From CAVSZB01 sp964420395 (lineage in GTDB: Bacteria > Krumholzibacteriota > Krumholzibacteriia > LZORAL124-64-63): 64,000 nucleotides of DNA. The stretch is taken from the NCBI GenBank assembly GCA_964420395.1, contig CAYQTJ010000004.1, positions 1-64,000 of the forward strand, written 5' to 3'. Within the stretch, counting starts at the first letter, position 1; each line of letters begins with the position of its first letter. Position numbers and translations under genes: made by a program. Of the stretch, positions 51,668-60,588 are shown piece after piece. The notes under the pieces are model-generated. The model did not search any database, was not told where the DNA came from, and saw only the letters and a program-made list of their open reading frames with translations.

Positions 51668-52606
51668 GTGCCTTTGCTCCGGCTGGACTACCTGCAGTTG
51701 GACGTCTTCACCGACCGCCCGTTCGGGGGGAGTCGGCTCACGCTCTTTCCGCGCGGCGAGGGGCTCTCCGGCCGCCTGATGCAGGCCATCGCCGGCGAGG
51801 TGGGCTGCGGCGAGACCGCCTTCGTGCTGCCCAGCCGCCAGCGTCGGCAGAACTGGTGGGCGCTGCGCATCTTCACGCCCCGCGCGGAGATCCCGTTCGC
51901 CGGCCATTCGGTGCTCGGCGCCGCCTGCGCGCTCGACCACCTCGGCCTGCTCGCGCACAGTGGCGATCGCACGCTGTGCGAGTGGGAACTCGAGGCGGGG
52001 TATTTTCCGGTGGTGATCCGGGACGAGGGGGGCAGTCCCCTCTACAGCCTCGTGCACAACCCGCCGGTGTTCCTCGGCCGCTACTACCACCGGGATCGCG
52101 TGGCGCGTGCGCTTGGCCTGCCGGTGGAAGAGCTGGCGATCACCGGACTGCCGTGCGAGGTGATCTCGACCGGCCTGCCGATCCACGTCGTGCCGGTCGG
52201 CTCGCTGGCTGCCGTGCAGAGCATCGTGCCGCGCGCGGCCGAGACCGAGGCGATCGCCGCCGATCTCGGCTTCGGCGACCTGTTCGTGTTCACGTGCGAG
52301 ACGGAAGCCGAAGACGCCGACGTGCATTGCCGGATGTTCGCGCCCCACTTCGGCATTCCCGAGGATCCGGCGAGCGGCTCGGCCATGGGGGCGCTGGCGG
52401 CGTACCTGATCAAGCACCGCCTCGTGGCCATGGAGCCGCACCTGCGGCTCGTCGGCGAGCAGGGGCTGGAGATGGGCCGTCCCAGCCGCCTGATCGTCGA
52501 GGCCGAGATCGAGAACGGACAGGCCAGCCTGATCCAGGTGGGGGGGCGCTGCCTCGTCGTGGGCGAGGGGCGGCTCACCCTCGCGGGTGACCCCTTCGCG
52601 AGTTGA
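51668..52606 (+). CDS. PhzF family isomerase-like protein
   Basis: This 312-residue protein of the phenazine-biosynthesis PhzF fold, related to diaminopimelate epimerase, has 'YLQLDVFTDRPFGGSRLTLF' at the N-terminus, the catalytic glutamate in 'GCGETAFVLP', 'RIFTPRAEIPFAGHSVLGAA', and 'GIPEDPASGSAMGALAAYLI' in the second half-domain. Most PhzF proteins outside phenazine clusters have unknown substrates, and no phenazine gene is present. The GTG start follows GGGAGGGAC. It is followed by an acyl-CoA dehydrogenase whose relation is unclear. Confidence 0.9.
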   Translation: MPLLRLDYLQLDVFTDRPFGGSRLTLFPRGEGLSGRLMQAIAGEVGCGETAFVLPSRQRRQNWWALRIFTPRAEIPFAGHSVLGAACALDHLGLLAHSGDRTLCEWELEAGYFPVVIRDEGGSPLYSLVHNPPVFLGRYYHRDRVARALGLPVEELAITGLPCEVISTGLPIHVVPVGSLAAVQSIVPRAAETEAIAADLGFGDLFVFTCETEAEDADVHCRMFAPHFGIPEDPASGSAMGALAAYLIKHRLVAMEPHLRLVGEQGLEMGRPSRLIVEAEIENGQASLIQVGGRCLVVGEGRLTLAGDPFAS

Positions 52607-52643
52607 ATCCTGCGACTGCCGGAGCGAAAGGAGCCGACGCCCG

Positions 52644-54302
52644 ATGACCACGCCCGCCGGACTGAGCCCCGAGATGTGCGACATGGTGGTGCAGACCCTG
52701 CGCCAGGTGGTGAAGCGCGACCTTCCCGACGAACGGGTGCTGGCGCTCGATCACGACGAGACCTTCCCGGAGGAGTTCATCCGAACCCTGCTTTCGCCCG
52801 AGGTGGGACTGCACCTGCTGTTCCTCCCCGAAGCCGTGGGGGGGCTCGGCGGCGGCGCGCGCGACATCTGCCGCGTCTCGGAAGAGATGGCGGGCATCGA
52901 CCTGGGGGTGGCCACCGCGTTCCTGGCCATCTGCCTCGGAACCGATCCGATCATCGTGGGGGGCACGCCGGAGCAGAAGACGCGCTGGTTGTCGCGCATC
53001 GCGGGCGAGGGGCTGATCGTCGCCTACGGCGTGACCGAGCCGGCGGCCGGCAGCAACGTGGCGGCGCTCCAGACGCGGGCCGAGCCGGTGCGCGATCCGG
53101 CCGGCACGATCACGCACTACCGCCTCAACGGCGCGAAGCAGTTCATCACCAATGGCGGCGTGGCGCAGCTGTACACGATCCTGGCGCAGGCCCCCGCGGG
53201 GCCGACATTCTTCGTGGTGGAGCGCGACACGCCCGGGGTGTCGGCCGGCAGGCAGGAGGACAAGCACGGCATCCGGGCGTCCAACACGACCAGCGTCCTG
53301 CTCGAGGACGTGCTGGTGCCGGCGGACCAGTTGATCGGTCTCGAGGAGGGGCGGGGCCTGAAGCAGGCCAACGCGGTCTTCGGCTACACGCGGCTCATGG
53401 TGGGCGCGTTCGGGCTCGGCGCGGGCCAGATGGCGCTCGACCGGGCGCTCGACTACGCCCGCTCGCGCGTCCAGTTCGGCTCGCCGCTGATCGAGAAGCA
53501 GGGTTACACGCACAAGCTGCTGGTGCCGAACTGGGTCGACCTGGCGGCCGGCCGGGCGTACGTGCGGGAGATCGCGCTGCGCATCGACTCGGGGGAGCAC
53601 GACCTGCAGGTGGAGGGCTCGATCGCCAAGCTCTGGTGCACCGAGGCGGGCAACCGCGCCGCGGACGCCGCGCTGCAGGCCTTCGGCGGCTATGGCTACA
53701 CGCGCGAGTACATGGTCGAGAAGATCCGGCGCGACGTGCGCATCACGAGCATCTACGAGGGAACCAGCGAGATCCAGCAGAGCATCATCGGACTGTTCCG
53801 CTGGAAGGAGACCGTCCGCTCGAAGGGGGCCTTCTACGGCGACGCCGCCGCCTCGCTCGACGCGCTGCACGAGCGGCATCCGCAGGTGGGGGCCCGGCTC
53901 GCGGCGGTGGCGCTGCGCACGCTGGGGGAGGCGATCCTCCATTGCCACGCGGCGGGGTTGACCAGGCAGCAGATCGTCCAGTTCACCCTCGCCGACATGG
54001 CCACGGCGGCGGAGGTGGCGGGGGCGTTCTGCCGCCTGACCGCCGCCGAGGCCGACGCCGGCGCGGCCGACGCGACGACGCGGGCCGCGATGAGCCGGCA
54101 GTGCGCGCGGCAGGCGCTGGCGGCGGTGCGGCGCGGAGCCCTGGAGTGCGCGTTGGGCCAGGTCGATCCGGCGGACGAGGCGCAACTGGCACAGGCGGCG
54201 CCGGCGGTGGCGACCCTGGCGCCGGTGGAGGCCTGGCGGACCCTGGCGGGCGGGTGGCGGGACCACGATCTGATCGCGCAGCACCTGCGGGGGCTCGCCT
54301 AG
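52644..54302 (+). CDS. Acyl-CoA dehydrogenase family protein
   Basis: This 552-residue flavoprotein has a standard acyl-CoA dehydrogenase core (residues 1 to about 400) and a C-terminal helical extension of roughly 150 residues found in some bacterial members. Motifs: 'YGVTEPAAGSNVAALQTRAE', 'KQFITNGGVAQLYTILA', 'KHGIRASNTTSVLLEDVLVP' and 'VRITSIYEGTSEIQQSII', where the glutamate of 'YEGT' is the expected catalytic base. AAAGGAG precedes the ATG. No electron-transfer flavoprotein or beta-oxidation gene is adjacent. It ends about 100 bases before the unusual membrane gene cluster. Confidence 0.92.
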   Translation: MTTPAGLSPEMCDMVVQTLRQVVKRDLPDERVLALDHDETFPEEFIRTLLSPEVGLHLLFLPEAVGGLGGGARDICRVSEEMAGIDLGVATAFLAICLGTDPIIVGGTPEQKTRWLSRIAGEGLIVAYGVTEPAAGSNVAALQTRAEPVRDPAGTITHYRLNGAKQFITNGGVAQLYTILAQAPAGPTFFVVERDTPGVSAGRQEDKHGIRASNTTSVLLEDVLVPADQLIGLEEGRGLKQANAVFGYTRLMVGAFGLGAGQMALDRALDYARSRVQFGSPLIEKQGYTHKLLVPNWVDLAAGRAYVREIALRIDSGEHDLQVEGSIAKLWCTEAGNRAADAALQAFGGYGYTREYMVEKIRRDVRITSIYEGTSEIQQSIIGLFRWKETVRSKGAFYGDAAASLDALHERHPQVGARLAAVALRTLGEAILHCHAAGLTRQQIVQFTLADMATAAEVAGAFCRLTAAEADAGAADATTRAAMSRQCARQALAAVRRGALECALGQVDPADEAQLAQAAPAVATLAPVEAWRTLAGGWRDHDLIAQHLRGLA

Positions 54303-54407
54303 GTCCGGATGGCGCCGCCGCGCCGCTCAAGCCGGGGGCGGGAGGCGCGATGTACAGACGCTGGCGGTCGCGGAGCGCCTCGCCGCCGCGGAGCCGGCAG
54401 GAGTGGC

Positions 54408-54846
54408 ATGGATGAGCCGGACGAAATGTCATGGACGACCCACCCGTTCCGCCGCCACCCCGGGCGCGGCCTGGCCGGTCTCGGCGTGAGCCTCGCCGCG
54501 CTGGCGCTGGTGCAGGCGTGGGCGCGGACGGCCGCGCTCACCGGGCTGGGGGCGCTGCTGCTGGCGGTGTCGCTCTGGCCGTTCTACTTCCCCACGCGCT
54601 GGCGGGTCGACGGGACCGGCGTCGCGGCCGACTACGGGCTGTGGCGACGGCGATGGCCCTGGGAGCGTTTCCGGGCCTGCGTCCCGCTGCCGGGCGCGGT
54701 GGTGCTGACCCCCCTTCGCCCGGCCGCACCCGCTGGAGCGCTGGCGCGCGGTCGTGGTGCCGTGCCCGGACGCGGGGGAGCGGCTGCTGGCGACGCTGTC
54801 CCGGCGTCTGCCCTGCCGGGACGGGAAGGGGGGGGGTGCCGCGTGA
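54408..54846 (+). pseudogene. Membrane protein with PH-like domain, apparently frameshifted
   Basis: The frame from ATG 54408 encodes two membrane helices ('GLGVSLAALALVQAWA', 'GLGALLLAVSLWPFYF') and a PH/YdbT-like strand series ('TRWRVDGTGVAADYGLWRRR', 'FRACVPLPGAVVLTP'). After a run of six C (54709-54714) this frame becomes low-complexity, while the +1 frame continues sensibly: 'FARPHPLERWRAVVVPCPDA', 'RLLATLSRRLPCRDGK', stopping at 54844-54846 in a GTGA overlap with the next gene. One extra C thus breaks an otherwise intact gene of about 145 codons. It may be a sequencing error, a true mutation, or slippage. It heads the MutL-type cluster. Confidence 0.65.
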
Positions 54847-55208
54847 ACGCGCCCCGGTCCCAGCCGCCGGCCCTGCCCGGCGCGGCGGCGCTCGCCGAAG
54901 CGACCGGCCCTCGGCCCGCCACACTCGAGGCCGCGGACGACCTCCTGCTGGCCGAACTGGCCCTCGCGGTGCAGCGGCGCGGCCTGGCCACCCCCGCGGT
55001 GCTTTGGCTGGAGAGCCTGCGGCCGCTCTCGTTCGTCGGCGCGCAGGCGATGCACGCGCTGACCCCCTTCGTCCAACTGCTGACCAGGGGTGCCCGGTTC
55101 GAACGGCTCGCCGAGATCTTCGAGGATCGCGGGCACCTGGAGCGCTTCCTGCGCCTGATCGAGACCGCGGCGGCGGCGCCGGCCGCAAGGACGGAGGGCC
55201 CGCAGTGA
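54843..55208 (+). CDS. Small hypothetical protein in the GlmL/MutL-type cluster
   Basis: This 121-residue, mostly helical soluble protein of unknown family has central segments 'LEAADDLLLAELALAVQRRG' and 'LESLRPLSFVGAQAMHALTP', ending 'FEDRGHLERFLRLIETAA'. No signal peptide, metal motif or nucleotide motif is visible. The GTG start overlaps the end of the +1-frame reading of the previous gene, and its stop overlaps the start of the MutL-like gene; both are GTGA junctions, so it is very probably translated as part of the unit. Confidence 0.7.
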   Translation: MNAPRSQPPALPGAAALAEATGPRPATLEAADDLLLAELALAVQRRGLATPAVLWLESLRPLSFVGAQAMHALTPFVQLLTRGARFERLAEIFEDRGHLERFLRLIETAAAAPAARTEGPQ

Positions 55209-57058
55209 GCGCCCCCGCCGGCGGTCCGCACCCGGCCGCGCCGCCCCCCGCCGCCTGCGACGTCATTCTGGTCACCGACTGCGGATCGACCTCGACGAAG
55301 GCGATCCTCGTCGAGCGCCGCGACGGACGGTTCCGCCTGACCGCCCGGGGCGAGGCGCCGACGACCGTGGAGGCCCCCTGGGAGGACGTCACGCGCGGCG
55401 TGCGCAACGCGATCGCCGAAGTGTCCGAACTGTCCGGCCGGCGGCTCCTCGACCCCGCGACCGGCGCCCTGCTCCGCCCGGCGCGCGACGGCGAGGGGGT
55501 GGACCTCTTCCTCAGCACCAGCAGCGCCGGCGGCGGGCTGCAGATGCTGGTGGCGGGAGTCGTGCGCAACATGACCGCCGAGAGCGCCGAGCGGGCCGCG
55601 CTGGGCGCCGGGGCCATCGTGATGGACGTCATCGCGTTCAACGATCCGCGCCGGCCGCACGAGCAGATCGAGCGGATCCGGCAGCTTCGTCCCGACATGA
55701 TCCTGCTCAGCGGCGCCGTCGACGGGGGCAGCACCAGCCACGTGGTCAAGCTGGCGGAGCTGGTCGCCGCGGCCGAGCCGCGGCCGCGCCTCGGCGGGGC
55801 GGGCGAGCTGCCGGTCGTCTACGCGGGCAACGTCGACGCGCGGGCCGCGGTCGCCGCCGCCTTCGGCGGCCGGGTGGACCTCGTGATGGTGGACAACCTG
55901 CGGCCGGTCCTGGAGCGGGAGAACCTCGGTCCGGCGCGGGAGAAGATCCACGACGTCTTCCTGGAGCACGTCATGGCGCGGGCGCCCGGCTACCTCGCCC
56001 TGATGGCCATGTGCGACCATCCGATCATGCCTACGCCCGCGGCCGTCGGCATGATGGTGCAGTCGATCTCGGCCGAGGGGGGGCGCGACGTGCTGGCGGT
56101 CGACATCGGCGGCGCCACGACCGATGTCTTCTCCGTCTTCGACGGGCAGTTCAACCGCACGGTCAGCGCGAACCTGGGGATGAGCTACAGCGTGGCCAAC
56201 GTGCTGCGCAGCGCGGGGCTGGAGAACGTGAAGCGGTGGGTGCCGGCGCCGATCGAGGAGCGCGACCTGCGGGATCGCCTGCTCAACAAGATGATCCGCC
56301 CCACGACGCTCCCGCAGCTGATGAGCGACCTGCTCGTGGAGCAGGCGGTGGCCCGGGAGGCGCTGCGCCTCGCCTTCGCGCAGCACCGGGCTTTCGCCAC
56401 GCGACGCCTGATGGGGGTCCACCGGCGGCGCACCATCGGCGACGCCTTCCGGCAGGACGACGAGGACCAGAGCCTCGTCAACCTGCTGGACCTCGACCTG
56501 CTCATCGGATCGGGCGGGGTGCTCTCGCACGCGCCGCGCCGCGCGCAGGCGGCGCTGATGCTGGTGGACGCCTTCCTGCCCGAGGGGCTGACCAGGCTGG
56601 CCGTGGATTCGGTGTTCATGCTGCCGCAACTCGGGGTGCTCAACGGCGTCCACCCGGTCGCGGCGCACGAGGTATTGGCGAGCGACTGCCTGATCCCGCT
56701 GGGCTCCTGCCTGGCGCCCGTCGGTCCGGCGCTCCGGCCCGGCAGCCCGCTGGCGCGCGTGACGCTGGCGCTGGAGAGCGGCGCCACGCTGGAGGCGCGG
56801 GTGCTGGCGGGGGAAGTCGAACTGCTGCCGCTGGCGCGCGGCACGCGGGCGCGGCTGCGGGTGGAGCCGGGCCGCGGCTTCGACGTCGGGCGCGGCCCCG
56901 GCACCCCGCTCGAGACCGATGTCGCGGGGGGCGAGGTGGGCCTGATCCTGGACGGCCGCGGCCGGCCCCTGGCCTGGCCGGCGCGCGAGAGCGAGCGCCT
57001 CGATTGCCTGCGGCGGTGGCATGCCGCGCTCGACATCTACCCCGAGGGAGCCGCGTGA
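55205..57058 (+). CDS. GlmL/MutL-family ASKHA ATPase (glutamate mutase accessory-like)
   Basis: This 617-residue protein of the methylaspartate-mutase accessory (GlmL/MutL) family is an actin/Hsp70-fold ATPase, unrelated to mismatch-repair MutL. The nucleotide site is intact: phosphate loops 'TDCGSTSTKAILVE' (D25) and 'VDIGGATTDVFSVF' (D300), and adenosine motif 'LIGSGGVLSHAPRR'. Other segments are 'GAVDGGSTSHVVKLAELV' and 'MCDHPIMPTPAAVGMMVQ'. It is longer than typical GlmL (about 460) because of a beta-rich C-terminal extension from about residue 470. The glutamate mutase genes glmE/glmS are not in the window; it is coupled by GTGA to a KOW-like gene and membrane proteins, suggesting another client. 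Confidence 0.85.
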   Translation: MSAPAGGPHPAAPPPAACDVILVTDCGSTSTKAILVERRDGRFRLTARGEAPTTVEAPWEDVTRGVRNAIAEVSELSGRRLLDPATGALLRPARDGEGVDLFLSTSSAGGGLQMLVAGVVRNMTAESAERAALGAGAIVMDVIAFNDPRRPHEQIERIRQLRPDMILLSGAVDGGSTSHVVKLAELVAAAEPRPRLGGAGELPVVYAGNVDARAAVAAAFGGRVDLVMVDNLRPVLERENLGPAREKIHDVFLEHVMARAPGYLALMAMCDHPIMPTPAAVGMMVQSISAEGGRDVLAVDIGGATTDVFSVFDGQFNRTVSANLGMSYSVANVLRSAGLENVKRWVPAPIEERDLRDRLLNKMIRPTTLPQLMSDLLVEQAVAREALRLAFAQHRAFATRRLMGVHRRRTIGDAFRQDDEDQSLVNLLDLDLLIGSGGVLSHAPRRAQAALMLVDAFLPEGLTRLAVDSVFMLPQLGVLNGVHPVAAHEVLASDCLIPLGSCLAPVGPALRPGSPLARVTLALESGATLEARVLAGEVELLPLARGTRARLRVEPGRGFDVGRGPGTPLETDVAGGEVGLILDGRGRPLAWPARESERLDCLRRWHAALDIYPEGAA

Positions 57059-58170
57059 GCCACGCCTATTATCCCGGCCTGCGGGCCAGCGAGTGGGTCG
57101 CCCTGCGGCGGGAGCGCTTCCTGCCGGTCGAGGGCGAGGTCCTGGTGCGCGAAGGGCAGACGGTCGCGTCGGACACCGTGGTGGCGCGCACGATCCTGCG
57201 GGGGACGCTCACGCCGGTGAACGTGGCGGCCAGTCTGGGGGTCGAGCCGGGCGAGGTCAACGAGGCGCTCCTGAAGCGCGCCGGCGAGGCGGTGTGCCAG
57301 GGCGAGCTGCTCGCCCGCACGAAGGGGGTCTTCGGGCTGTTGCGGGCCGAGTGCCGGGCGCCGGTCACCGGCACGATCGCCACGGCCTCGGTCGCGACCG
57401 GTCAGGTGATGATCGAGGGGCCGCCGCTGCCGGTGGAGGTCAAGGCGCACCTGGCCGGCACGGTGGTGTCGGTGCGGCCGGGGCGCGGGGCGACGATCGC
57501 CGCCGCGGGCACCTGGATCCAGGGGATCTTCGGCATCGGCGGCGAGGCGTGGGGGGCGATCGTCCTGGGGGTCTCGGCGCCGAGCGAACGGCTGACGGAG
57601 AAGGAGATCACCCCCGAGCTGCAGGGCAAGATCGTCGTGGGGGGCGCGCTGGTCACGCGTGAGGCGCTGGCGCGCGCCGCGCAACTCGGGATCGGCGCGA
57701 TCGTCACCGGCGGCGTGCACGCGCTCGATCTGGGCGAATTCATGGGTTGCGAGATCGGCGCCGGCGTGACCGGCGCCGAGCAGGTCGGCCTGACCCTGAT
57801 CGTGACCGAGGGTTTCGGCGAGATCGCCATGGCGCGCCGCACCTTCCGGCTGCTCGGCCAGCGCGAGGGCTTCCTGGCGAGCGTGAGCGGAGCCACCCAG
57901 ATCCGGTCCGGGGTGCTGCGCCCCGAGATCATCGTGCCGGCGGCGACGGGGGAGCGCGGCGCGGCGGACGCCGTGGCGGCCGACGGCATCGCCGTCGGCA
58001 CCTCCGTGCGGCTGGTGCGCGCGCCGCACTTCGGACAGCTCGGGACGGTGGTGGCCCTGCCGCCCGACCCGTGCGCGGTGGCGAGCGGCGCGGTCGTGCG
58101 GATCCTCGAGGCCGAACTGGAATCGGGCGTGCGGGTCACCGTGCCGCGCAGCAACGTCGAACTGTTCTGA
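57055..58170 (+). CDS. Conserved barrel/KOW-like protein of unknown function
   Basis: This 371-residue soluble protein has an N-terminal region reading like two barrel-sandwich (lipoyl/RnfC-like) folds: 'GEVLVREGQTVASDTVVART', 'GELLARTKGVFGLLRAECRA', 'GTIATASVATGQVMIEG', 'GTVVSVRPGRGATIAAAGTW'. The middle is alpha/beta ('GALVTREALARAAQLGIGAI', 'GLTLIVTEGFGEIAM'). The C-terminal 65 residues resemble a KOW/SH3-like barrel ('GTSVRLVRAPHFGQLGTVVA', 'TVPRSNVELF'). It always reads as one chain with no gaps. It may act as a scaffold or carrier for the adjacent ATPase. The GTG start overlaps the ATPase stop. Confidence 0.75.
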   Translation: MSHAYYPGLRASEWVALRRERFLPVEGEVLVREGQTVASDTVVARTILRGTLTPVNVAASLGVEPGEVNEALLKRAGEAVCQGELLARTKGVFGLLRAECRAPVTGTIATASVATGQVMIEGPPLPVEVKAHLAGTVVSVRPGRGATIAAAGTWIQGIFGIGGEAWGAIVLGVSAPSERLTEKEITPELQGKIVVGGALVTREALARAAQLGIGAIVTGGVHALDLGEFMGCEIGAGVTGAEQVGLTLIVTEGFGEIAMARRTFRLLGQREGFLASVSGATQIRSGVLRPEIIVPAATGERGAADAVAADGIAVGTSVRLVRAPHFGQLGTVVALPPDPCAVASGAVVRILEAELESGVRVTVPRSNVELF

Positions 58171-58191
58171 GCCGCTCCGCGAGGAGGCCGC

Positions 58192-59010
58192 GTGGACGCC
58201 TGGTTTGCGCCGGAAAGCTGGAACCTGGCGCTGTTCGCGCTGGTCGTGGGCGGGACGATCATGCTTTCCATCCGCCGGGCCGAACGGGGCCGGCCGCCCC
58301 GCGTGCGCCGCCTGCCGGGCGTGGACGCGATCGCGGAGGCGGTGGGCCGGGCGGTGGAACTGGGGCGGCCGGTGCTGTTCGTGCCCGGCTCGCGCGACCT
58401 CGACAACGTGCAGACGGTGGCCGGTCTGGCGCTGCTGGGCGAGGTGGCCGGACTGGCCGCCCGGCTGGAGTGCCAGCTCCAGGTTCCGACCAGCCGGAGC
58501 CTCGTGCTGGCGGCCGCCCGCGACGCCTGCCGCACCGCCTTCATCTCCGCCGGCCGCGCGGAGGCCTGGCGTGACGAGACCGTCAGCTACGTCTCGGACG
58601 ACCAGCTCGGGCTGGCGGCGCGCGTGGACGGGATGATCGCCCGCGACCGCCCCGCGGCCTGCCTGCTGTTCGGCTTCTTCGGCGCGGAATCGCTGCTGAT
58701 GGCCGAGGCGGGCGCGCAGGCGGGGGCGATCCAGATCGCCGGCACCGCGGAGAAGAGCCAGTTGCCGCTGTTCGTGGCGGCGTGCGATTACACCCTCATC
58801 GGCGAGGAGCTCTTCGCCGCCAGCGCCTGCCTGACGGGTGAGCCGGCGCTGCTCGGCACGCTGCGCGGACAGGATCTGGGCAAGGCGTTCGCGGCGGCCT
58901 GCCTGGTCGCCGGCGCTCTGCTCGCCACGGCCGCCACGCTCACGGACTGGGCGCCGCTGGTGGCGCTGCGCGCCGCCTTCCTGCGCCTCTTCGAGACGGG
59001 GGTCGGCTGA
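58192..59010 (+). CDS. DUF6754-like membrane-anchored protein
   Basis: This 272-residue protein has an N-terminal helix (residues about 8-26, 'NLALFALVVGGTIMLS') and a hydrophobic C-terminal segment (about 233-252). Its cytoplasmic-type middle has an alpha/beta look: 'RPVLFVPGSRDLDNVQTVAG', 'CQLQVPTSRSLVLAAARDAC', 'CLLFGFFGAESLLMAEAGAQ', 'CDYTLIGEELFAASACL' and 'GSL/GTLRGQDLGK'-type ending. I associate this with DUF6754, an uncharacterised family, from memory only. GAGGAGG precedes the GTG start. It lies between the KOW-like and polytopic genes. Confidence 0.7.
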   Translation: MDAWFAPESWNLALFALVVGGTIMLSIRRAERGRPPRVRRLPGVDAIAEAVGRAVELGRPVLFVPGSRDLDNVQTVAGLALLGEVAGLAARLECQLQVPTSRSLVLAAARDACRTAFISAGRAEAWRDETVSYVSDDQLGLAARVDGMIARDRPAACLLFGFFGAESLLMAEAGAQAGAIQIAGTAEKSQLPLFVAACDYTLIGEELFAASACLTGEPALLGTLRGQDLGKAFAAACLVAGALLATAATLTDWAPLVALRAAFLRLFETGVG

Positions 59011-59011
59011 C

Positions 59012-59707
59012 ATGCGCCGTCGCCTCCCGCGGATCGTGGTCGGGATCGTCGGCAGCCTGCTGATCCTGAAGGCGTTCGTGCCGCGGCCGGGCGCGGCCGG
59101 TCCCACCGAGTGGCAGGCGTTCTTCGCCTACGTCGACGAGAACTTCTCCGTCTGGTTCAACATCCTTGCCGTGTTCGCCTTCGGCCTGGGGGCCGCGAGC
59201 CTCCTGAGGGTCCACGGCGGGCGGGTGCTGCGGCGGCAGCGCGACTGGCCCTATTCCCTGGCGGGGCTGACCGCCTTCGGGGTGGTGCTGATCGCCGGGC
59301 TGGCGCGCGTCGGCGGGGATCCCTCGGACGCCGGCTCGACCGTGCACTGGATCTTCCGGGCCGTGATCAGCCCGTTGCAGGCGAGCATCTTCGCCCTGCT
59401 CGCCTTCTACATCGCCTCCGCCTCCTACCGCGCGTTCCGCGTCCGGTCGCGCGAGGCGGCGGCCCTGCTGGTGGCGGCGCTCATCATCCTGGCGGGGCGC
59501 ACGCCGTTCGGCCACTCGCTGACCGACTGGCTGCCGGCGTCGCTGTCGTTCCTGCGCCTGGAGAACGTGGCGCTGTGGGTGGTGCAGGTCCCCAACACGG
59601 CCGGCCAGCGGGCGATCACCATCGGCATCGCGCTCGGGACCGTGGCGATGTCGCTGCGACTGCTGCTGGGGATCGAGCGCGGCCTGCTCGGGCGGGGGGA
59701 CTCGTGA
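59012..59707 (+). CDS. Polytopic membrane protein of unknown function
   Basis: This 231-residue integral membrane protein has about six hydrophobic segments: residues about 7-23, 45-65, 78-95, 113-132, 140-156 and 195-215. A conserved-looking loop 'LKAFVPRPGAAGPTEWQAFF' follows the first helix. No transporter, enzyme or channel motif was recognised. The ATG lies two bases after the previous stop, and its own stop overlaps the next start (GTGA). The gene would be a core membrane component of the cluster. Confidence 0.75.
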   Translation: MRRRLPRIVVGIVGSLLILKAFVPRPGAAGPTEWQAFFAYVDENFSVWFNILAVFAFGLGAASLLRVHGGRVLRRQRDWPYSLAGLTAFGVVLIAGLARVGGDPSDAGSTVHWIFRAVISPLQASIFALLAFYIASASYRAFRVRSREAAALLVAALIILAGRTPFGHSLTDWLPASLSFLRLENVALWVVQVPNTAGQRAITIGIALGTVAMSLRLLLGIERGLLGRGDS

Positions 59708-60588
59708 GCGGGGGGGGCGAACGGCCGGTGCGGGGATCGGCGCTCTCGTCGCTCGACCGGCGCTGGGTCCATGCGGCGCTGGCCGGGGCGATCCTGCTCT
59801 CGATCGTGGCGCGGATCCGCTTTCCCGACACCCCGTCGCCGCTCGTGCAGGGGCTGTACGACCGGGTGGAGAGCCTGCCGGCGGGAGCGCCGATCGTGCT
59901 CTCGCTCGACTATTCACCGAATTCCCGTCCGGAGCTGGAGCCGATGGCGCGCGCGCTGGCGCGCCACGCGCTGCTGCGCGGCCACCGCCTGATCCTGCTC
60001 TCGGTCTGGGACACCGGCAACGCGATGATCGAGGAGCTGCGGACCGACGTGCTGGCCGTCGAGTTCCCCGACCGGCGGGAGGGGGCCGACTGGGTGGCGC
60101 TGGGCTACAAGGCCGGGAACGAGATCCTGATCAACGCCATCCGGGACAACTTCGGCTCCATGTACCGCACCGACCTGCGCGACAGCCTGCTCGCGTCGCT
60201 GCCGGCCCTCGCGGGGGTGCGCGGCCTCTCGGACTGCGGGCTGATCGTGTCGCTGTCCGGCGGGTCGCCCGGCCTGAAGGAGTGGATCCTGTTCGCCGGC
60301 GACGTGACCGGCGTGCCGGTGGCCGGGGGCTGCACCGGGGTCGGGACGCCGGAGTTCCTGCCCTATTTCCCGCGGCAGTTGATCGGTCTGCTGGGCGGAC
60401 TGAAGGGGGCCGCGGAGTACGAGGCGGCCCTCGAGCGCGGGCATCCCGACTTCCCCCAGCGCACCATGGCCGCCACGGACGGCATGGGACCGCAGTCGGT
60501 CGCGCACACGGTCATCATCGTCTTCATCCTCCTGGGCAACGCCGGCTACCTGATCGAGCGGCGGCGCCGGCGGCGGGGGTCGCCGTGA
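59704..60588 (+). CDS. Bitopic membrane protein with central alpha/beta domain
   Basis: This 294-residue protein has membrane helices at both ends (residues about 22-40 and 267-285) around a central domain that looks Rossmann- or periplasmic-binding-like: 'PIVLSLDYSPNSRPELEPMA', 'LLRGHRLILLSVWDTGNAM', 'DWVALGYKAGNEILINAIRD', 'SDCGLIVSLSGGSPGLKEW', 'GVPVAGGCTGVGTPEFLPYF'. The glycine/serine-rich loops could bind a small molecule, but no known motif fits. GTGA overlaps couple it to both neighbours. No characterised family was recognised. Confidence 0.72.
   Translation: MSGGGERPVRGSALSSLDRRWVHAALAGAILLSIVARIRFPDTPSPLVQGLYDRVESLPAGAPIVLSLDYSPNSRPELEPMARALARHALLRGHRLILLSVWDTGNAMIEELRTDVLAVEFPDRREGADWVALGYKAGNEILINAIRDNFGSMYRTDLRDSLLASLPALAGVRGLSDCGLIVSLSGGSPGLKEWILFAGDVTGVPVAGGCTGVGTPEFLPYFPRQLIGLLGGLKGAAEYEAALERGHPDFPQRTMAATDGMGPQSVAHTVIIVFILLGNAGYLIERRRRRRGSP

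Noticed and set aside
51668..52606. Phenazine biosynthesis
   Set aside because: The PhzF fold is widespread; no other phz gene is in the window.
55205..57058. DNA mismatch repair MutL
   Set aside because: The name MutL is shared, but the motifs are those of an actin/Hsp70-fold ATPase of the glutamate-mutase accessory family, not a GHKL ATPase.
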